Notes: a model not told the origin generated them from the sequence alone. Shown: positions 33,703 to 42,733, numbered from the stretch's first letter. The stretch: 50,186 bases of DNA from Colwellia marinimaniae (GCF_002207865.1 NZ_BDQM01000027.1:1-50186), one strand, 5' to 3'. Numbers and translations: made by a program.

Positions 33703-34680
33703 TTATTTATTCATCCACGGCAGTTTGTCTAAATCGACATTGCCACCGGTTATAATTACGCCAACACGCTTGCCCTTGAAAACTTCGGGATTATTCAAAA
33801 TACAGGCTACGGCTACCGCTGAACTTGGTTCGATAATAATTTTCATTGTTTTCCAGACAAGTTTCATCGCAGCAACGATTTCTTCTTCGCTACAAGTAAA
33901 AATATCGGTTACGTACTTGCTAACAAAGTGCCAAGTTAGATCTTTTAAAGGCACCTTAAGGCCATCGGCCACTGTGTTGGGTGCATCATCAGCAATAATG
34001 TGTCCGGCTCTAAAAGAGCGCGCGGCATCATCAGCATTTAAAGGTTCAGCCGCGTAAATTTTAACGTCAGGCGCAACATGCGAAAGTGTTAAACAGGTCC
34101 CTGAGATCATACCGCCACCACCGATAGGGGCTATTACAGCGTCAAGGTTGTTAACTTGCTCAAGCAATTCTTTGGCACAAGTCGCTTGACCGGCAATAAC
34201 ACGAGGGTCGTTGTATGGATGGACAAAATCAGCACCTGATTGGGCAACAACATCAGCAAATACTGCTTCACGAGAAGAGGTTGACGGTTCACATTCTACG
34301 ATTTTGCCACCATAGCCGATCACCGCATCTTTCTTCGCTTGTGGTGCGGTATGAGGCATGACTACGGTAACGGGAATACCGCGTCGTCCCGCTGCATATG
34401 AAAGTGATAAAGCATGGTTTCCTGAAGAATGCGTGGCAACACCAATCTTTGCTGCTTCATCAGTTAAACCAAAGACAGCATTACAGGCGCCACGAACTTT
34501 AAATGCCGCTGCTTTTTGTAAGTTTTCACATTTGAAAAATAACTCAGCCCCGGTCATTTCGTTCAAACGCGTTGACGTTAGCACTGGAGTTTTGTGGATG
34601 TAAGGTTGAATGCGTTCATGGGCAACGAGTACATCTTCGTAGCTTGGAATGATCATAGTCGGTTTGGTTGCACTGCTCAT
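33703..34680 (-). CDS. bhcB: beta-Hydroxyaspartate dehydratase
   Basis: 325 aa, fold-type II PLP enzyme of the threonine dehydratase/serine racemase family. It dehydrates beta-hydroxyaspartate to iminosuccinate. The PLP lysine is K61 in AAAFKVRGA, the Asn loop is SSGNHALSLSYAA and the phosphate loop is GGGGMISG. ECEPSTSSRE and FVHPYNDPRVIAGQ match BhcB. No ACT regulatory domain is present, which argues against biosynthetic threonine deaminase. AGAGGAA precedes the ATG. It leads the bhcBCD operon with a leader of about 350 bases. Confidence 0.9.
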   Translation of the reverse strand: MSSATKPTMIIPSYEDVLVAHERIQPYIHKTPVLTSTRLNEMTGAELFFKCENLQKAAAFKVRGACNAVFGLTDEAAKIGVATHSSGNHALSLSYAAGRRGIPVTVVMPHTAPQAKKDAVIGYGGKIVECEPSTSSREAVFADVVAQSGADFVHPYNDPRVIAGQATCAKELLEQVNNLDAVIAPIGGGGMISGTCLTLSHVAPDVKIYAAEPLNADDAARSFRAGHIIADDAPNTVADGLKVPLKDLTWHFVSKYVTDIFTCSEEEIVAAMKLVWKTMKIIIEPSSAVAVACILNNPEVFKGKRVGVIITGGNVDLDKLPWMNK

Positions 34681-34706
34681 AGGTTCCTCTTAATCTTTTC
34701 TTGGCT

Positions 34707-34778
34707 ATTAACCGTGGTATTAGTCGCGGTTTTAGCCGTGATATTTCTCGCGTGCTTAGTCGCGCTATTAGTAGTATT
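34707..34778. repeat. Six degenerate 12-bp tandem repeats in the bhcB leader
   Basis: Units read ATTAACCGTGGT, ATTAGTCGCGGT, TTTAGCCGTGAT, ATTTCTCGCGTG, CTTAGTCGCGCT and ATTAGTAGTATT, so the period is exactly 12. They sit 27 bases upstream of bhcB. On the minus strand a 35-codon frame starting TTG spans them and ends overlapping the bhcB start (ATGA), a possible leader peptide. It has no ribosome site. Confidence 0.6.
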
Positions 34779-35040
34779 TTTCAATAATTAGTCTCAATGT
34801 GAGTGTTAATTAGTAGAATATTTTGTTTTTATCGCTTCAATTTCACCTTATGAAAAATAGCCAAAGCAGGCAAATAAGAGGGGTTTCACCATATGAAATC
34901 CAACCTCGCAGCCACCGAATTAAAAACAATAAGCAATTGATTTTATTCAACTTATAAGCCACTAAATTCACTCTGAAATTAATATTCCACAATATGAAAT
35001 AAGCAAACTGAAATTAATTATGGTTTTTATCGCTTTTAGC

Positions 35041-35074
35041 TTTATATTTAAATCAAAAGTTGACACAAGAGTCA
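35041..35074 (-). promoter_or_regulatory. bhcB promoter and bhcB/bhcR operator
   Basis: On the minus strand the -35-like TTGTGT, a 16-base spacer and the -10 TATAAA repeat the geometry of the xdhA promoter. The operator TGACACAAGAGTCA (35061-35074, one mismatch from palindromic) overlaps the -35. The same site is 57 bases upstream of bhcR on the plus strand, where TTGACA (35060-35065) could be its -35. Autoregulation by BhcR plus control of bhcBCD is the simplest reading. Confidence 0.68.
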
Positions 35075-35130
35075 AGAAAGGAGATGTTAGATGGATGATA
35101 AAATTAAGCCTGTAAATAAGCGGTAACATT

Positions 35131-35919
35131 ATGAACAAAACCAAACCAGAATCTCGCATTCAAGTACTCGATAGAGCCGCCGCATTACTCGATGCGATAT
35201 CACGCTATACCATGCCGGTAACATTAAAAGCGCTCAGTGCAGATACTAACTTGGCGCCATCTACTGCTTTTCGTATCTTACATTCCCTTATCGACAATCA
35301 TTTTGTTGATCGTGGCAATTCAGGTAAGTATCAGTTAAGCGGCCGACTCATTAGGTTAAGTAATTATCAATATCAAAATGTTGATTTTCGTAAAGTGGCT
35401 CTACCTTATATGGAAAAACTGCGTGATAAATTTGGTGAAACCATCAACCTTACCGCTCGTGAAGGTGATGTCGTTATTTATGTAGAAAAAGCCGTGCCCA
35501 ATAGAATGATGCATGTACAACAAATTATAGGTAGCCGCGCGCCTTTACATGTCACCGGTGTTGGCAAAATGATGTTAGGTATGGAAGGCAGCAAAGGTAT
35601 TAGTGGCTATGCGCAGCGAACAAACTTACCTACCTATACCCGTAAAACATTTTCACAGATAGAAAGCTTAGAGCGCGAATGTATGCGCTGTGTCGAACAA
35701 GGTTTTGCCTATGACAACGAAGAAGCCGAAATAGGCGTAGGTTGTATTGGTGTACTTTTATATGACAGATATGGCGAAGTTGTTGCCGGATTATCGGTGT
35801 CAGCGCCGATTGAACGACGTAAAGATGAGTGGATTAAAGACTTGGTTAAAGCGGGTAAGTCAATTTCCATTGAGCTGGGTTATGTTAAAACCGAACCAGT
35901 CATTAAAAAAGCCAGTTAA
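35131..35919 (+). CDS. bhcR: IclR-family regulator of the beta-hydroxyaspartate cycle
   Basis: 262 aa. The N-terminal winged helix (about 10-70: VTLKALSADTNLAPSTAFRI) is followed by the IclR effector domain (about 85-250: GETINLTAREGDVVIYVEKA, then VGCIGVLLYD). In Paracoccus the IclR protein BhcR sits next to the bhc genes and responds to glyoxylate. Divergent placement from bhcBCD here supports the same name. It is a candidate to bind the TGACAC-N2-GTGTCA sites at 5609, 23540 and 35061. Confidence 0.85.
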   Translation: MNKTKPESRIQVLDRAAALLDAISRYTMPVTLKALSADTNLAPSTAFRILHSLIDNHFVDRGNSGKYQLSGRLIRLSNYQYQNVDFRKVALPYMEKLRDKFGETINLTAREGDVVIYVEKAVPNRMMHVQQIIGSRAPLHVTGVGKMMLGMEGSKGISGYAQRTNLPTYTRKTFSQIESLERECMRCVEQGFAYDNEEAEIGVGCIGVLLYDRYGEVVAGLSVSAPIERRKDEWIKDLVKAGKSISIELGYVKTEPVIKKAS

Positions 35920-36030
35920 AAGATATTTTGTAATCGTTAAGCAGATTACATCAGCCAAGGTAATAACTCACTGTCAATATAATTATCTTAAGCAAGCTGA
36001 ACCAGTTTTAAAATTAGAAGAGTAGCAACT

Positions 36031-36462
36031 ATGTTGACAATAAATAGACTAAACCAAACGGAAGCAAAAACCATCATTGACGGCGCAGTACAAAAAGCCA
36101 CTGAACTTGGCATACCCATGTGTATTGCCGTTGTCGATGAATCCGGTAATTTAATTGCCTTTGAACGTATGGATGGCGGTAAAGTACACAGTATTACCAT
36201 TTCGCAAGATAAAGCCTTTACCGCAGCATCGGCACGCAAGGGTACCCATGAATTAAATAAAGCCTGTATTCCAGGCGATAAAAATAATTTATTTGGTATT
36301 CATACCGCTTTAGGTGGCCGTATGTGTATTGTTGGTGGTGGTTTACCAATAAGCTTCAATGGCAACGTAGTTGGCGGCATTGGCATCAGCTCAGGCTCGC
36401 CAGAGCAAGATTTAAGCTGTGCGCAAGCAGGCATTGATAGTTTTAGTAAAACCTATGCTTAG
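36031..36462 (+). CDS. GlcG/HbpS family protein
   Basis: 143 aa, a single GlcG/HbpS-like domain. It has IPMCIAVVDESGNLIAFERMDG near the N-terminus and GGLPISFNGNVVGGIGISSG near the C-terminus. Family members bind heme or are encoded with glycolate oxidase genes (glcG), but the biochemical role is not settled. It has no signal peptide. It lies 111 bases downstream of bhcR in the same direction, followed by a terminator, so bhcR-glcG is probably one unit tied to C2-acid metabolism. Confidence 0.85.
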   Translation: MLTINRLNQTEAKTIIDGAVQKATELGIPMCIAVVDESGNLIAFERMDGGKVHSITISQDKAFTAASARKGTHELNKACIPGDKNNLFGIHTALGGRMCIVGGGLPISFNGNVVGGIGISSGSPEQDLSCAQAGIDSFSKTYA

Positions 36463-36501
36463 CGGTAAGTTAAGGTGTTAACTCGATAAAAGCATTAAAA
36501 C

Positions 36502-36530
36502 GCTAAAGCCATTAGGTTTTAGCATTTTTT
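36502..36530 (+). terminator. Rho-independent terminator of bhcR-glcG unit
   Basis: The stem GCTAAAGCC/GGTTTTAGC (9 bp with one G-U pair) has an ATTA loop and is followed by ATTTTTT. It begins 40 bases after the stop codon of the GlcG/HbpS gene. Confidence 0.85.
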
Positions 36531-36604
36531 ATTTTATATACTCTGCTGTTCAATCAGCAAGATATCATAATCAAAAAAATACTGGCACTAGTTGAATCGG
36601 CTTG

Positions 36605-37444
36605 CTAGCTGTTACTTGGCAAAGCTTCAATCGACATAAGTATGTCTCGCACTATCGCCTGCCTCTTGTAGAGATCACTCATGCCGTCTGGGGTATCGAT
36701 ATTTAAGGCAAAGAATACCGGCCCGTTAGGCCATTCAACCCAACCTACCCACCAACCATGCCGGCCTTGCCAGCCAGTTTTAGCTCTTAGTATCCAGGTT
36801 CTTTTTGCTGCAATCACCATAAGATCTTTCACTAATAACTGGTGCTCGACTTTAAAAGGCAGCTCATTTTTATAAAGACGCTGCAGAAATTCTATTTGTT
36901 CGTGCGCTGACACGGCCAGTTTACCCTCAATCCAATAGCTACCTTGTGCAGTACTTGGGTCGGCATTACCATAGGCTATTTTCTTCAAATAATTGCCAGA
37001 CTTTTGCTTACCTAGCTGTTTAGCAAAAATATCATACACCCAGACCGCGGAGTTACGCATGGCCGAGCGTAAATTTTGATCTCGATTATGCGGTGAGTAA
37101 GCTCTTTTCACCCCATCCCAAGGAAAAACTTGCCACTCATCTTTTACCAAGCCTGCATCCAGAGCAAAAAGCGTGTGCGGGATCTTGTAAGTAGAAGCAG
37201 GTGAATAACGTTGCTGTGCTCTTTTTTGATCAAACACCCAGCTTTGCTCTTGATTAGCACGTTGATCAAGGATAACTATAGTGCCTGTAGCATTATACTT
37301 TTTGAAATATTTACCCCAGTCTGCACCTAGGTTTTTAGGCGCTTCTGCCTGACTGACAGGGCTTATTGCTAAGCTCGCAATTAGCATAACGGCAGTTATA
37401 ATAACGGCTTTAATTATTGATGAATTCTTCTTAAACGGCTTCAT
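36605..37444 (-). CDS. Class D (OXA-type) beta-lactamase
   Basis: 279 aa with a signal peptide (hydrophobic about 12-28, likely cut after SQAEA). Class D motifs are all present: S84-T-Y-K87 (active serine and carbamylated Lys), S132-A-V, Y158-G-N and K222-T-G, plus the Trp in SYWIEG. YSPHNRDQNLRSAM and RAKTGW recall the OXA-48/LCR-like branch, but identity is by eye. The lone gene with no mobile element beside it suggests an intrinsic chromosomal enzyme. The substrate range cannot be read from sequence. Confidence 0.92.
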   Translation of the reverse strand: MKPFKKNSSIIKAVIITAVMLIASLAISPVSQAEAPKNLGADWGKYFKKYNATGTIVILDQRANQEQSWVFDQKRAQQRYSPASTYKIPHTLFALDAGLVKDEWQVFPWDGVKRAYSPHNRDQNLRSAMRNSAVWVYDIFAKQLGKQKSGNYLKKIAYGNADPSTAQGSYWIEGKLAVSAHEQIEFLQRLYKNELPFKVEHQLLVKDLMVIAAKRTWILRAKTGWQGRHGWWVGWVEWPNGPVFFALNIDTPDGMSDLYKRQAIVRDILMSIEALPSNS

Positions 37445-37550
37445 AAATTACTTTTTATTATTTAGGATAAATAGTACTAGTCAGCCATGATACTTAATGA
37501 TAAATAACTAGAGAAACACTAATCTGTAACAAAATAATTATTACCACTCG

Positions 37551-37796
37551 CTAATTTTTTAACCAAGATTTATCCGCAGCAAGTAAGGTGATTTCACCAC
37601 CAGAGAAACTGGCAACTACCTCGGTGACAATTGGCGCGGCAAAATCAATGCCCTGATGCGGCCTATGAGCTCGAAAATCACTAATATCATCATAACCAGA
37701 AGAAATTCGGCCACTACTCACGGGTAAGATGCCGTCAGTATTAAGCTGGTTAAAGCTGTGTAGTGAAAAAAGGGTTAAAGCAAAATAAACAAGCAC
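37551..37796 (-). pseudogene. M23 metallopeptidase N-terminal relic
   Basis: 81 codons with a GTG start and a hydrophobic first segment. PVSSGRISSGYDDISDFRAHRPHQGIDFAAP matches the first part of an M23 peptidase domain in pieces: the H-x3-D zinc motif is present in HQGID. The second zinc motif (HxH) and the remaining strands are missing, because the frame stops soon after SFSGGEITLLAADKS. It is probably a truncated murein hydrolase and is not functional. Confidence 0.62.
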
Positions 37797-38144
37797 AAAA
37801 ACGCCATAAAATAACCGCCTTAGGGTCCTGCCTTTTTATATGCATTAATTCATGGTCAATTAGCAAACGTTGTTGCGCTACTGGCATGGTAAAACAGATT
37901 GAGGTAACAACATAGTGACTTGGAAAAAACCAAAAACAAAAGGAGATACACTTTCATCGGTCACCAATATTCGTGTTTTTGTCGTCGCTATGCTCTTTTG
38001 CTGTGCTTGAGTGAAAGCCTTTAAATCCGTCACTAGCACCGCTTGTTGAATGAATTACTTCACTTTCCATAAGCCAAGGGCAAAGCGTAGCCGCCAGTAT
38101 AGTGGTGTAAAGATGACCAAGTTTAATCACCAGATTTAGCTAAA
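37797..38144. other. Intergenic, nothing recognised
   Basis: About 350 bases lie between the M23 relic and the LysR gene end. There are no credible ORFs on either strand; it may be decayed coding DNA upstream of the relic. Confidence 0.45.
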
Positions 38145-39014
38145 CTAGTCTTTTAATAGCCACAATATTTTAATTTCGTGCAGCAGCGCTTTAAGTACCG
38201 GCTCTTGTGCTCGGCTTTTAGCAATAACAAAATGCAATGGCGTGGTAAAATCAAGGGTCGGGATAATATGCACGGTTTTATTTTCTTGCGCTAAAAGCGC
38301 TTCATCTAAAGTGACGAAACTCAAACCAAAGTTATTTTTCACCAGCTCCAGACGGGTACCATCATCACTAGATTTCAATACCGATGAGATGTTACCACCA
38401 AGTTTACTGCTTAACATCTCATCAAAGGGGCAATACTCGCCCATCATTATCCAAGGTTGCTGACTAAGTTCAGACACCGTCAATATTTTTCGGCTAGCAA
38501 AGCTTAACGGCGCTATGGTGGTTATTTGTTGCTGCTGCACTGTTACACCAATAAAGTCATCAGGAATATCACCAAAAATATAGCCACCGTCTAGTTGCTT
38601 AGCTCTAATATTTTCCAGGATTTTACCTGTGGATTGCTGATGAATAGCTAAACTAATACCTGGACAGTTTTCTTGTAGGTTTTCAGCCAACTCGGCAAGC
38701 TTTATCTGCTCAACACTGAGGTTATTACCTAAGTTAAAGCTGCCGATAATTTCATGTTGATTATCAGCAGCTAGATTGACTAAATCGACCGCACTATCTA
38801 AGGTTACTTGTGCTTTTTTTAGCAGTAATTGACCTTTTTCGGTTAATGCCATACCCTTGCTTGAACGGATAAATAGCGGTGTTGCCAACTCCTCTTCAAG
38901 ACTTTTTATATGGGCACTTATTGCCGGCGGTGTAGTATATAAACGCTTGGCCGCTTGAGTTAAGTTGCCTGTTTGCGCAACCGCGACAAATGAACGCAGG
39001 TGATAAAATTCCAC
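38145..39014 (-). CDS. LysR-family regulator
   Basis: 289 aa. The N-terminal HTH is residues about 1-60 (MEFYHLRSFVAVAQTGNLTQ, then PPAISAHIKSLE), followed by a periplasmic-binding-like effector domain with GSFNLGNNLS and GEYCPFDEML. It is divergent from the rhodanese gene with a 213-base gap, so that gene is a likely target. The effector is unknown. Confidence 0.92.
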   Translation of the reverse strand: MEFYHLRSFVAVAQTGNLTQAAKRLYTTPPAISAHIKSLEEELATPLFIRSSKGMALTEKGQLLLKKAQVTLDSAVDLVNLAADNQHEIIGSFNLGNNLSVEQIKLAELAENLQENCPGISLAIHQQSTGKILENIRAKQLDGGYIFGDIPDDFIGVTVQQQQITTIAPLSFASRKILTVSELSQQPWIMMGEYCPFDEMLSSKLGGNISSVLKSSDDGTRLELVKNNFGLSFVTLDEALLAQENKTVHIIPTLDFTTPLHFVIAKSRAQEPVLKALLHEIKILWLLKD

Positions 39015-39227
39015 AGCTTACTTCCTTACATTTTACTCAATACTCTACTCGGAACCTTACTAGCGATTTTACTAAGTTCTTTGCTAGCTAAAGAATGGGT
39101 CAACTATACTCGTTAGCCGAAATTATTACCCTTCAGTATTAGCGAATATTGACTTCAGTATTGGTGAATGTAGCAAAAGAATACGCCACGTTAAAGTAAT
39201 GCTCTTACCAATAAATTAAGAGTATTT

Positions 39228-39650
39228 ATGTCTAGCTATAGTAATGCATTTCCTCAACAAATAATCACAACTCAACAGCTGCATAATTTTTTTGCCGCTA
39301 AACTTGCCAGTGAAACCGATTGTTCAGATGTCTATGGGGATATTAAAGCGGCTAACCAAAACTATATATTATTAGATGTACGCGCTAAAGCAGCTTTTGA
39401 AAAAAGCCACGCTATTACCGCCATCAATATGCCGCACAGTGAAATAAACACGGATACCTTGGCTAAATTCGATAAAACGACCCTGTTTGTGGTTTATTGT
39501 TGGGGGCCAGGCTGCAACGGTGCCGCGAAAGCGGCATTGAAAATTTCAGCCCTAGGCTATGGCGTAAAAGAAATGCTCGGTGGGATTCATTACTGGGAAG
39601 ATTTTGAAAGATATCCGGTGAATCGTCGAGTGAAAGTCACACAAAAATAG
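39228..39650 (+). CDS. Rhodanese-like protein
   Basis: 140 aa, a single rhodanese domain. LLDVRAKAAFEKSHA and INMPHSE are the entry motifs. The active-site Cys lies in YCWGPGCNGAAKAA, with a loop unlike the CRxGxR of sulfurtransferases. GYGVKEMLGGIHYWEDF is the C-terminal CH2-type motif. It is probably a sulfur-carrier or persulfide protein in the cytoplasm. It is divergent from the LysR gene, a common pairing. Confidence 0.88.
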   Translation: MSSYSNAFPQQIITTQQLHNFFAAKLASETDCSDVYGDIKAANQNYILLDVRAKAAFEKSHAITAINMPHSEINTDTLAKFDKTTLFVVYCWGPGCNGAAKAALKISALGYGVKEMLGGIHYWEDFERYPVNRRVKVTQK

Positions 39651-39848
39651 TCACTGCGCTATTAAATAACATCTCCGCTAATGGCAAACAAACGGGGTCG
39701 AAGGATTCGGCTAAAACGCTTTTATCTCGAACAAAATTGAACCCTGAAAGATCAACAGCCCCTAATGAAAAAGATTTTATTTTTACTGCAACTTTTTTAA
39801 GTCAATGGCGTATAACTAATTGAACCCTGATAAAAATGGACTATAAAA

Positions 39849-41825
39849 ATGAAATCATACCTCTTGATTTTTACTCTAATCACCAGCGCTTGCTTAGTTT
39901 TATTATCCGCTTGCGGTGGTGGTGACGGAGGCTCATCTACTCCAGCTGACGGTGGTTATGTTGAACCACCGGTAAGTAGCACTTTCCCTACGCAAGTAGC
40001 GTTGCCAAGTATGACCGTTGTTAATGACAATGGCAGCTTACTTTTAGCCGCGTCTGGTTTATCTTTATATACCTTTGATAATGACGCAATGAACGTTTCT
40101 AGCTGTAATGGCGCTGTTGATGATACAACAAGTTGTGCTGGACGATGGCCGCCCTTATTAGTAACTAATGGCGCGATAGCTTCGGGGAACTTTAGCTTTA
40201 TTACTCGCGCTGACAACGCTCAACAATGGGCTTATAACCAACAAGCCTTATATACCTATGCACTAGATTCAGCTCAAGGAGATGTCTTGGGTGATGGTAT
40301 AGATAATATTTGGCACCTAGCTAGACCTATGCCAATTAAAACCGCCATGATAAATGAGCTTGCTAGTTATGTTGGTAATCAAACCGTGTTGTCTGTCAGC
40401 GAAAACAATGCAGTATTAACACCTTTAAGAACTAATAAAAACGGCTTTACTTTATATACTTTTGATATGGACATGGTTAATACCACTAGCTGTACTGGCA
40501 GCTGTATTAATGCTTGGCCACCGCTACTGGCCGATACTGGCGCACAAGCACAGCTACCGTTAAGTCTTATTAATGTAACTGCTGGCATGATGCAATGGGC
40601 CTATAAGGGCAAACCATTATATTTCTATATGGGCGATGAAGTTGCCGGCGATAACAAGGGGGATGAAGTTAATGATGTTTGGCATACCGCCACATTAGAG
40701 CCAGCCATTCAACGTACCGATGTCAATGGTCGTTATTTATCTGCCACTGGGTTGGTTAATGTGTTACTCGCCGATGAAGGCAGTAATACTGAGTTTTCCG
40801 TGGTTAAGCAAAGCATGGACGGATTTTCACTGTATACCTTTGCTATGGACTCAGCCAATAGCTCTAGCTGTAGTGGTGATTGTCTAGTCAATTGGCCTGC
40901 TTTTGTACCAAGTGCCGCCGATGCCACCATAGGTGATTTTTCCATATTTACCCGAGCAGACGGCACTAAACAATGGGCCCACAAGGGTATGGCTTTGTAC
41001 TTCTTTGCTGGTGATACCGCTAAAACGGATATTAACGGCGATAACGTCAATGGTGTCTGGCACTTAATTGCGCCAAGTACTACCACCAACTTCGTCGAAG
41101 AAACAACTGCCTTAGGGGCCAGTATTACCATCATGGGTATGGTCCATGTAATGTTGAGAGACGTTGATACCATGGATTTTGTTGACCTGCTAATGGATAA
41201 GTCAGGTTTCGCCTTGTATACCTTTGATACTGATAGTGCTGGCGTGAGCAACTGCTTTGATGCGTGTTTAGATGCTTGGCCAGCTTTACTTGCCGATGAT
41301 GGCGATCAAGCCACAGCACCCTATTCAATAATCACCCGTAGCAATGGCATGAAACAATGGGCAATTAATGACATGGCTTTATATTTCTTTAGCCCTGATA
41401 CCACAGCAGCCGACCTCTTAGGTGAAAACGTTGATCTGACTTGGCATATAGCACGGCCAGCACCGGTTAAAGTAGATAACCATGCCACTAAAGGCGATCT
41501 ATTTGCCGCCCATGGTAATGTCTTGGCCAGCCAAGGAAAAACATCAGCTCAACTAATGGGACTTACCCTTTATACTTTTGACAGCGATACAGCAAACTCA
41601 GGGTTAAGTACTTGTTTTGATAGTTGCGCAATGATTTGGCCGCCATTATATGCCAGCTCTACTGAGCAAGCTTTTGGAAAATTTACTATTATTAGTAGAG
41701 CAGAAAACAGCGGCACAACTTATCAATGGCTTTATAAAGGTTTACCACTGTATTTTTACATAGGTGATAGCCTAGTTGGCGATACCAACGGTGATTATCC
41801 GTTATGGACAATTGCCCGGCCTTAA
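39849..41825 (+). CDS. Lipoprotein with five COG4315-type secreted repeats
   Basis: 658 aa. The lipoprotein signal ends at C22 (LLSAC), followed by a Gly/Ser linker. Five repeats of about 110-125 residues follow (PF03640-like, secreted repeat of unknown function). Each has LYTFD.D, a Cys pair and WP(P/A)L (CTGSCINAWPPLL, CFDACLDAWPALL), then QWA...LY(F/T)Y..D and a VWH/TWH end. The paired cysteines may form one disulfide per repeat. No catalytic function is known. It heads an envelope cluster with a cytochrome c lipoprotein 80 bases downstream. Confidence 0.9.
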   Translation: MKSYLLIFTLITSACLVLLSACGGGDGGSSTPADGGYVEPPVSSTFPTQVALPSMTVVNDNGSLLLAASGLSLYTFDNDAMNVSSCNGAVDDTTSCAGRWPPLLVTNGAIASGNFSFITRADNAQQWAYNQQALYTYALDSAQGDVLGDGIDNIWHLARPMPIKTAMINELASYVGNQTVLSVSENNAVLTPLRTNKNGFTLYTFDMDMVNTTSCTGSCINAWPPLLADTGAQAQLPLSLINVTAGMMQWAYKGKPLYFYMGDEVAGDNKGDEVNDVWHTATLEPAIQRTDVNGRYLSATGLVNVLLADEGSNTEFSVVKQSMDGFSLYTFAMDSANSSSCSGDCLVNWPAFVPSAADATIGDFSIFTRADGTKQWAHKGMALYFFAGDTAKTDINGDNVNGVWHLIAPSTTTNFVEETTALGASITIMGMVHVMLRDVDTMDFVDLLMDKSGFALYTFDTDSAGVSNCFDACLDAWPALLADDGDQATAPYSIITRSNGMKQWAINDMALYFFSPDTTAADLLGENVDLTWHIARPAPVKVDNHATKGDLFAAHGNVLASQGKTSAQLMGLTLYTFDSDTANSGLSTCFDSCAMIWPPLYASSTEQAFGKFTIISRAENSGTTYQWLYKGLPLYFYIGDSLVGDTNGDYPLWTIARP

Positions 41826-41905
41826 TTGCACTAAATTAAGTGTTGTAAATGGATATTGAAACCTGACTTGAGCAAAGGCTTTGCTCAAGTCGATAAGAGG
41901 TGAAT

Positions 41906-42733
41906 ATGAAATTATTATTTATCACTATGATAGGGCTATTAACAGCTTGTAATGCCGGTAATGGTGAAAATCTAGATGGACAAGGACAACCGCTAGAGCC
42001 AGTCATAGCGGAAGATATTACCGACGATGATGGCAACGAAGAAAAATCAACACTGTTATGGATTCAAGATAATGTCTTTAGCCCTATCTGCGTTGAGTGT
42101 CACGGTGGCGCTAATCCCGCTGCGGGTCAAAACCTGTCGGACTTGGCAACATCGGCCAAAAACTTAATTAATGTTACTTCCGCCAATGCAAATTTCAAGC
42201 GGGTTTTGCCCGGCTCGGCACAAAACAGCTACTTATATTTAAAAATCACTGGCGCTAGTCAAGCCGGTGCACGTATGCCTTTAGGTAAACCCGCTTTATC
42301 AACTGACGCAATTAACGCCATTAAACAATGGATTACTTTAGGCGCACTGGTGCCGCCAAACAGTAATATTAGCGCCCAGGTAAATTACAGCCATATGGCA
42401 ACAAGGCAGCTTAATGAACATAAAAGTGCGACGTTAACTTTAAGCTTCAATCAGCCGATGAACTTTAGCAGCTTAGCTAGTGAGCAAATATTGATTAACG
42501 CCAGTTCGCCGACCGCGACCTGGTCAATTAGCGATGAAAATATCACCTTATCTGTCATTAACCCACAGACACTAAAGATAACTATCAGCCAGTTACCCCT
42601 AGCCGTGACTCAGCTGAAGTTTTCTCTAAATAACAACAGTATCTCTTCTATTATTTCTATCGGTGGGCAACTGCTAGATGGCAATTATAATAATGTCGAT
42701 GGTGGAGAATTTAACTATGAGCATAATTTTTAA
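41906..42733 (+). CDS. Cytochrome c lipoprotein
   Basis: 275 aa. The lipobox is LTAC with C15. One heme c site, C62-VE-C65-H66, lies in a domain like planctomycete-type cytochrome c (SPICVECHGG, later ARMPLGKP and IKQWITLGA). The C-terminal 110 residues look like an Ig-like/Big_5-type beta domain (SATLTLSFNQPMNFSS). I start at the ATG at 41906 with AGAGG upstream rather than the GTG two codons earlier. The stop overlaps the next gene by 17 bases. It is probably an outer-membrane-anchored electron carrier. Confidence 0.85.
   Translation: MKLLFITMIGLLTACNAGNGENLDGQGQPLEPVIAEDITDDDGNEEKSTLLWIQDNVFSPICVECHGGANPAAGQNLSDLATSAKNLINVTSANANFKRVLPGSAQNSYLYLKITGASQAGARMPLGKPALSTDAINAIKQWITLGALVPPNSNISAQVNYSHMATRQLNEHKSATLTLSFNQPMNFSSLASEQILINASSPTATWSISDENITLSVINPQTLKITISQLPLAVTQLKFSLNNNSISSIISIGGQLLDGNYNNVDGGEFNYEHNF

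Noticed and set aside
33703..34680. Biosynthetic threonine deaminase
   Set aside because: No ACT domain, and the neighbours bhcC, bhcD and the IclR gene fit the beta-hydroxyaspartate cycle.
34594..34791. 65-codon plus-strand frame with a Val/Leu-rich end
   Set aside because: It is a by-product of the bhcB 5' end and the 12-bp repeats, with no ribosome site.
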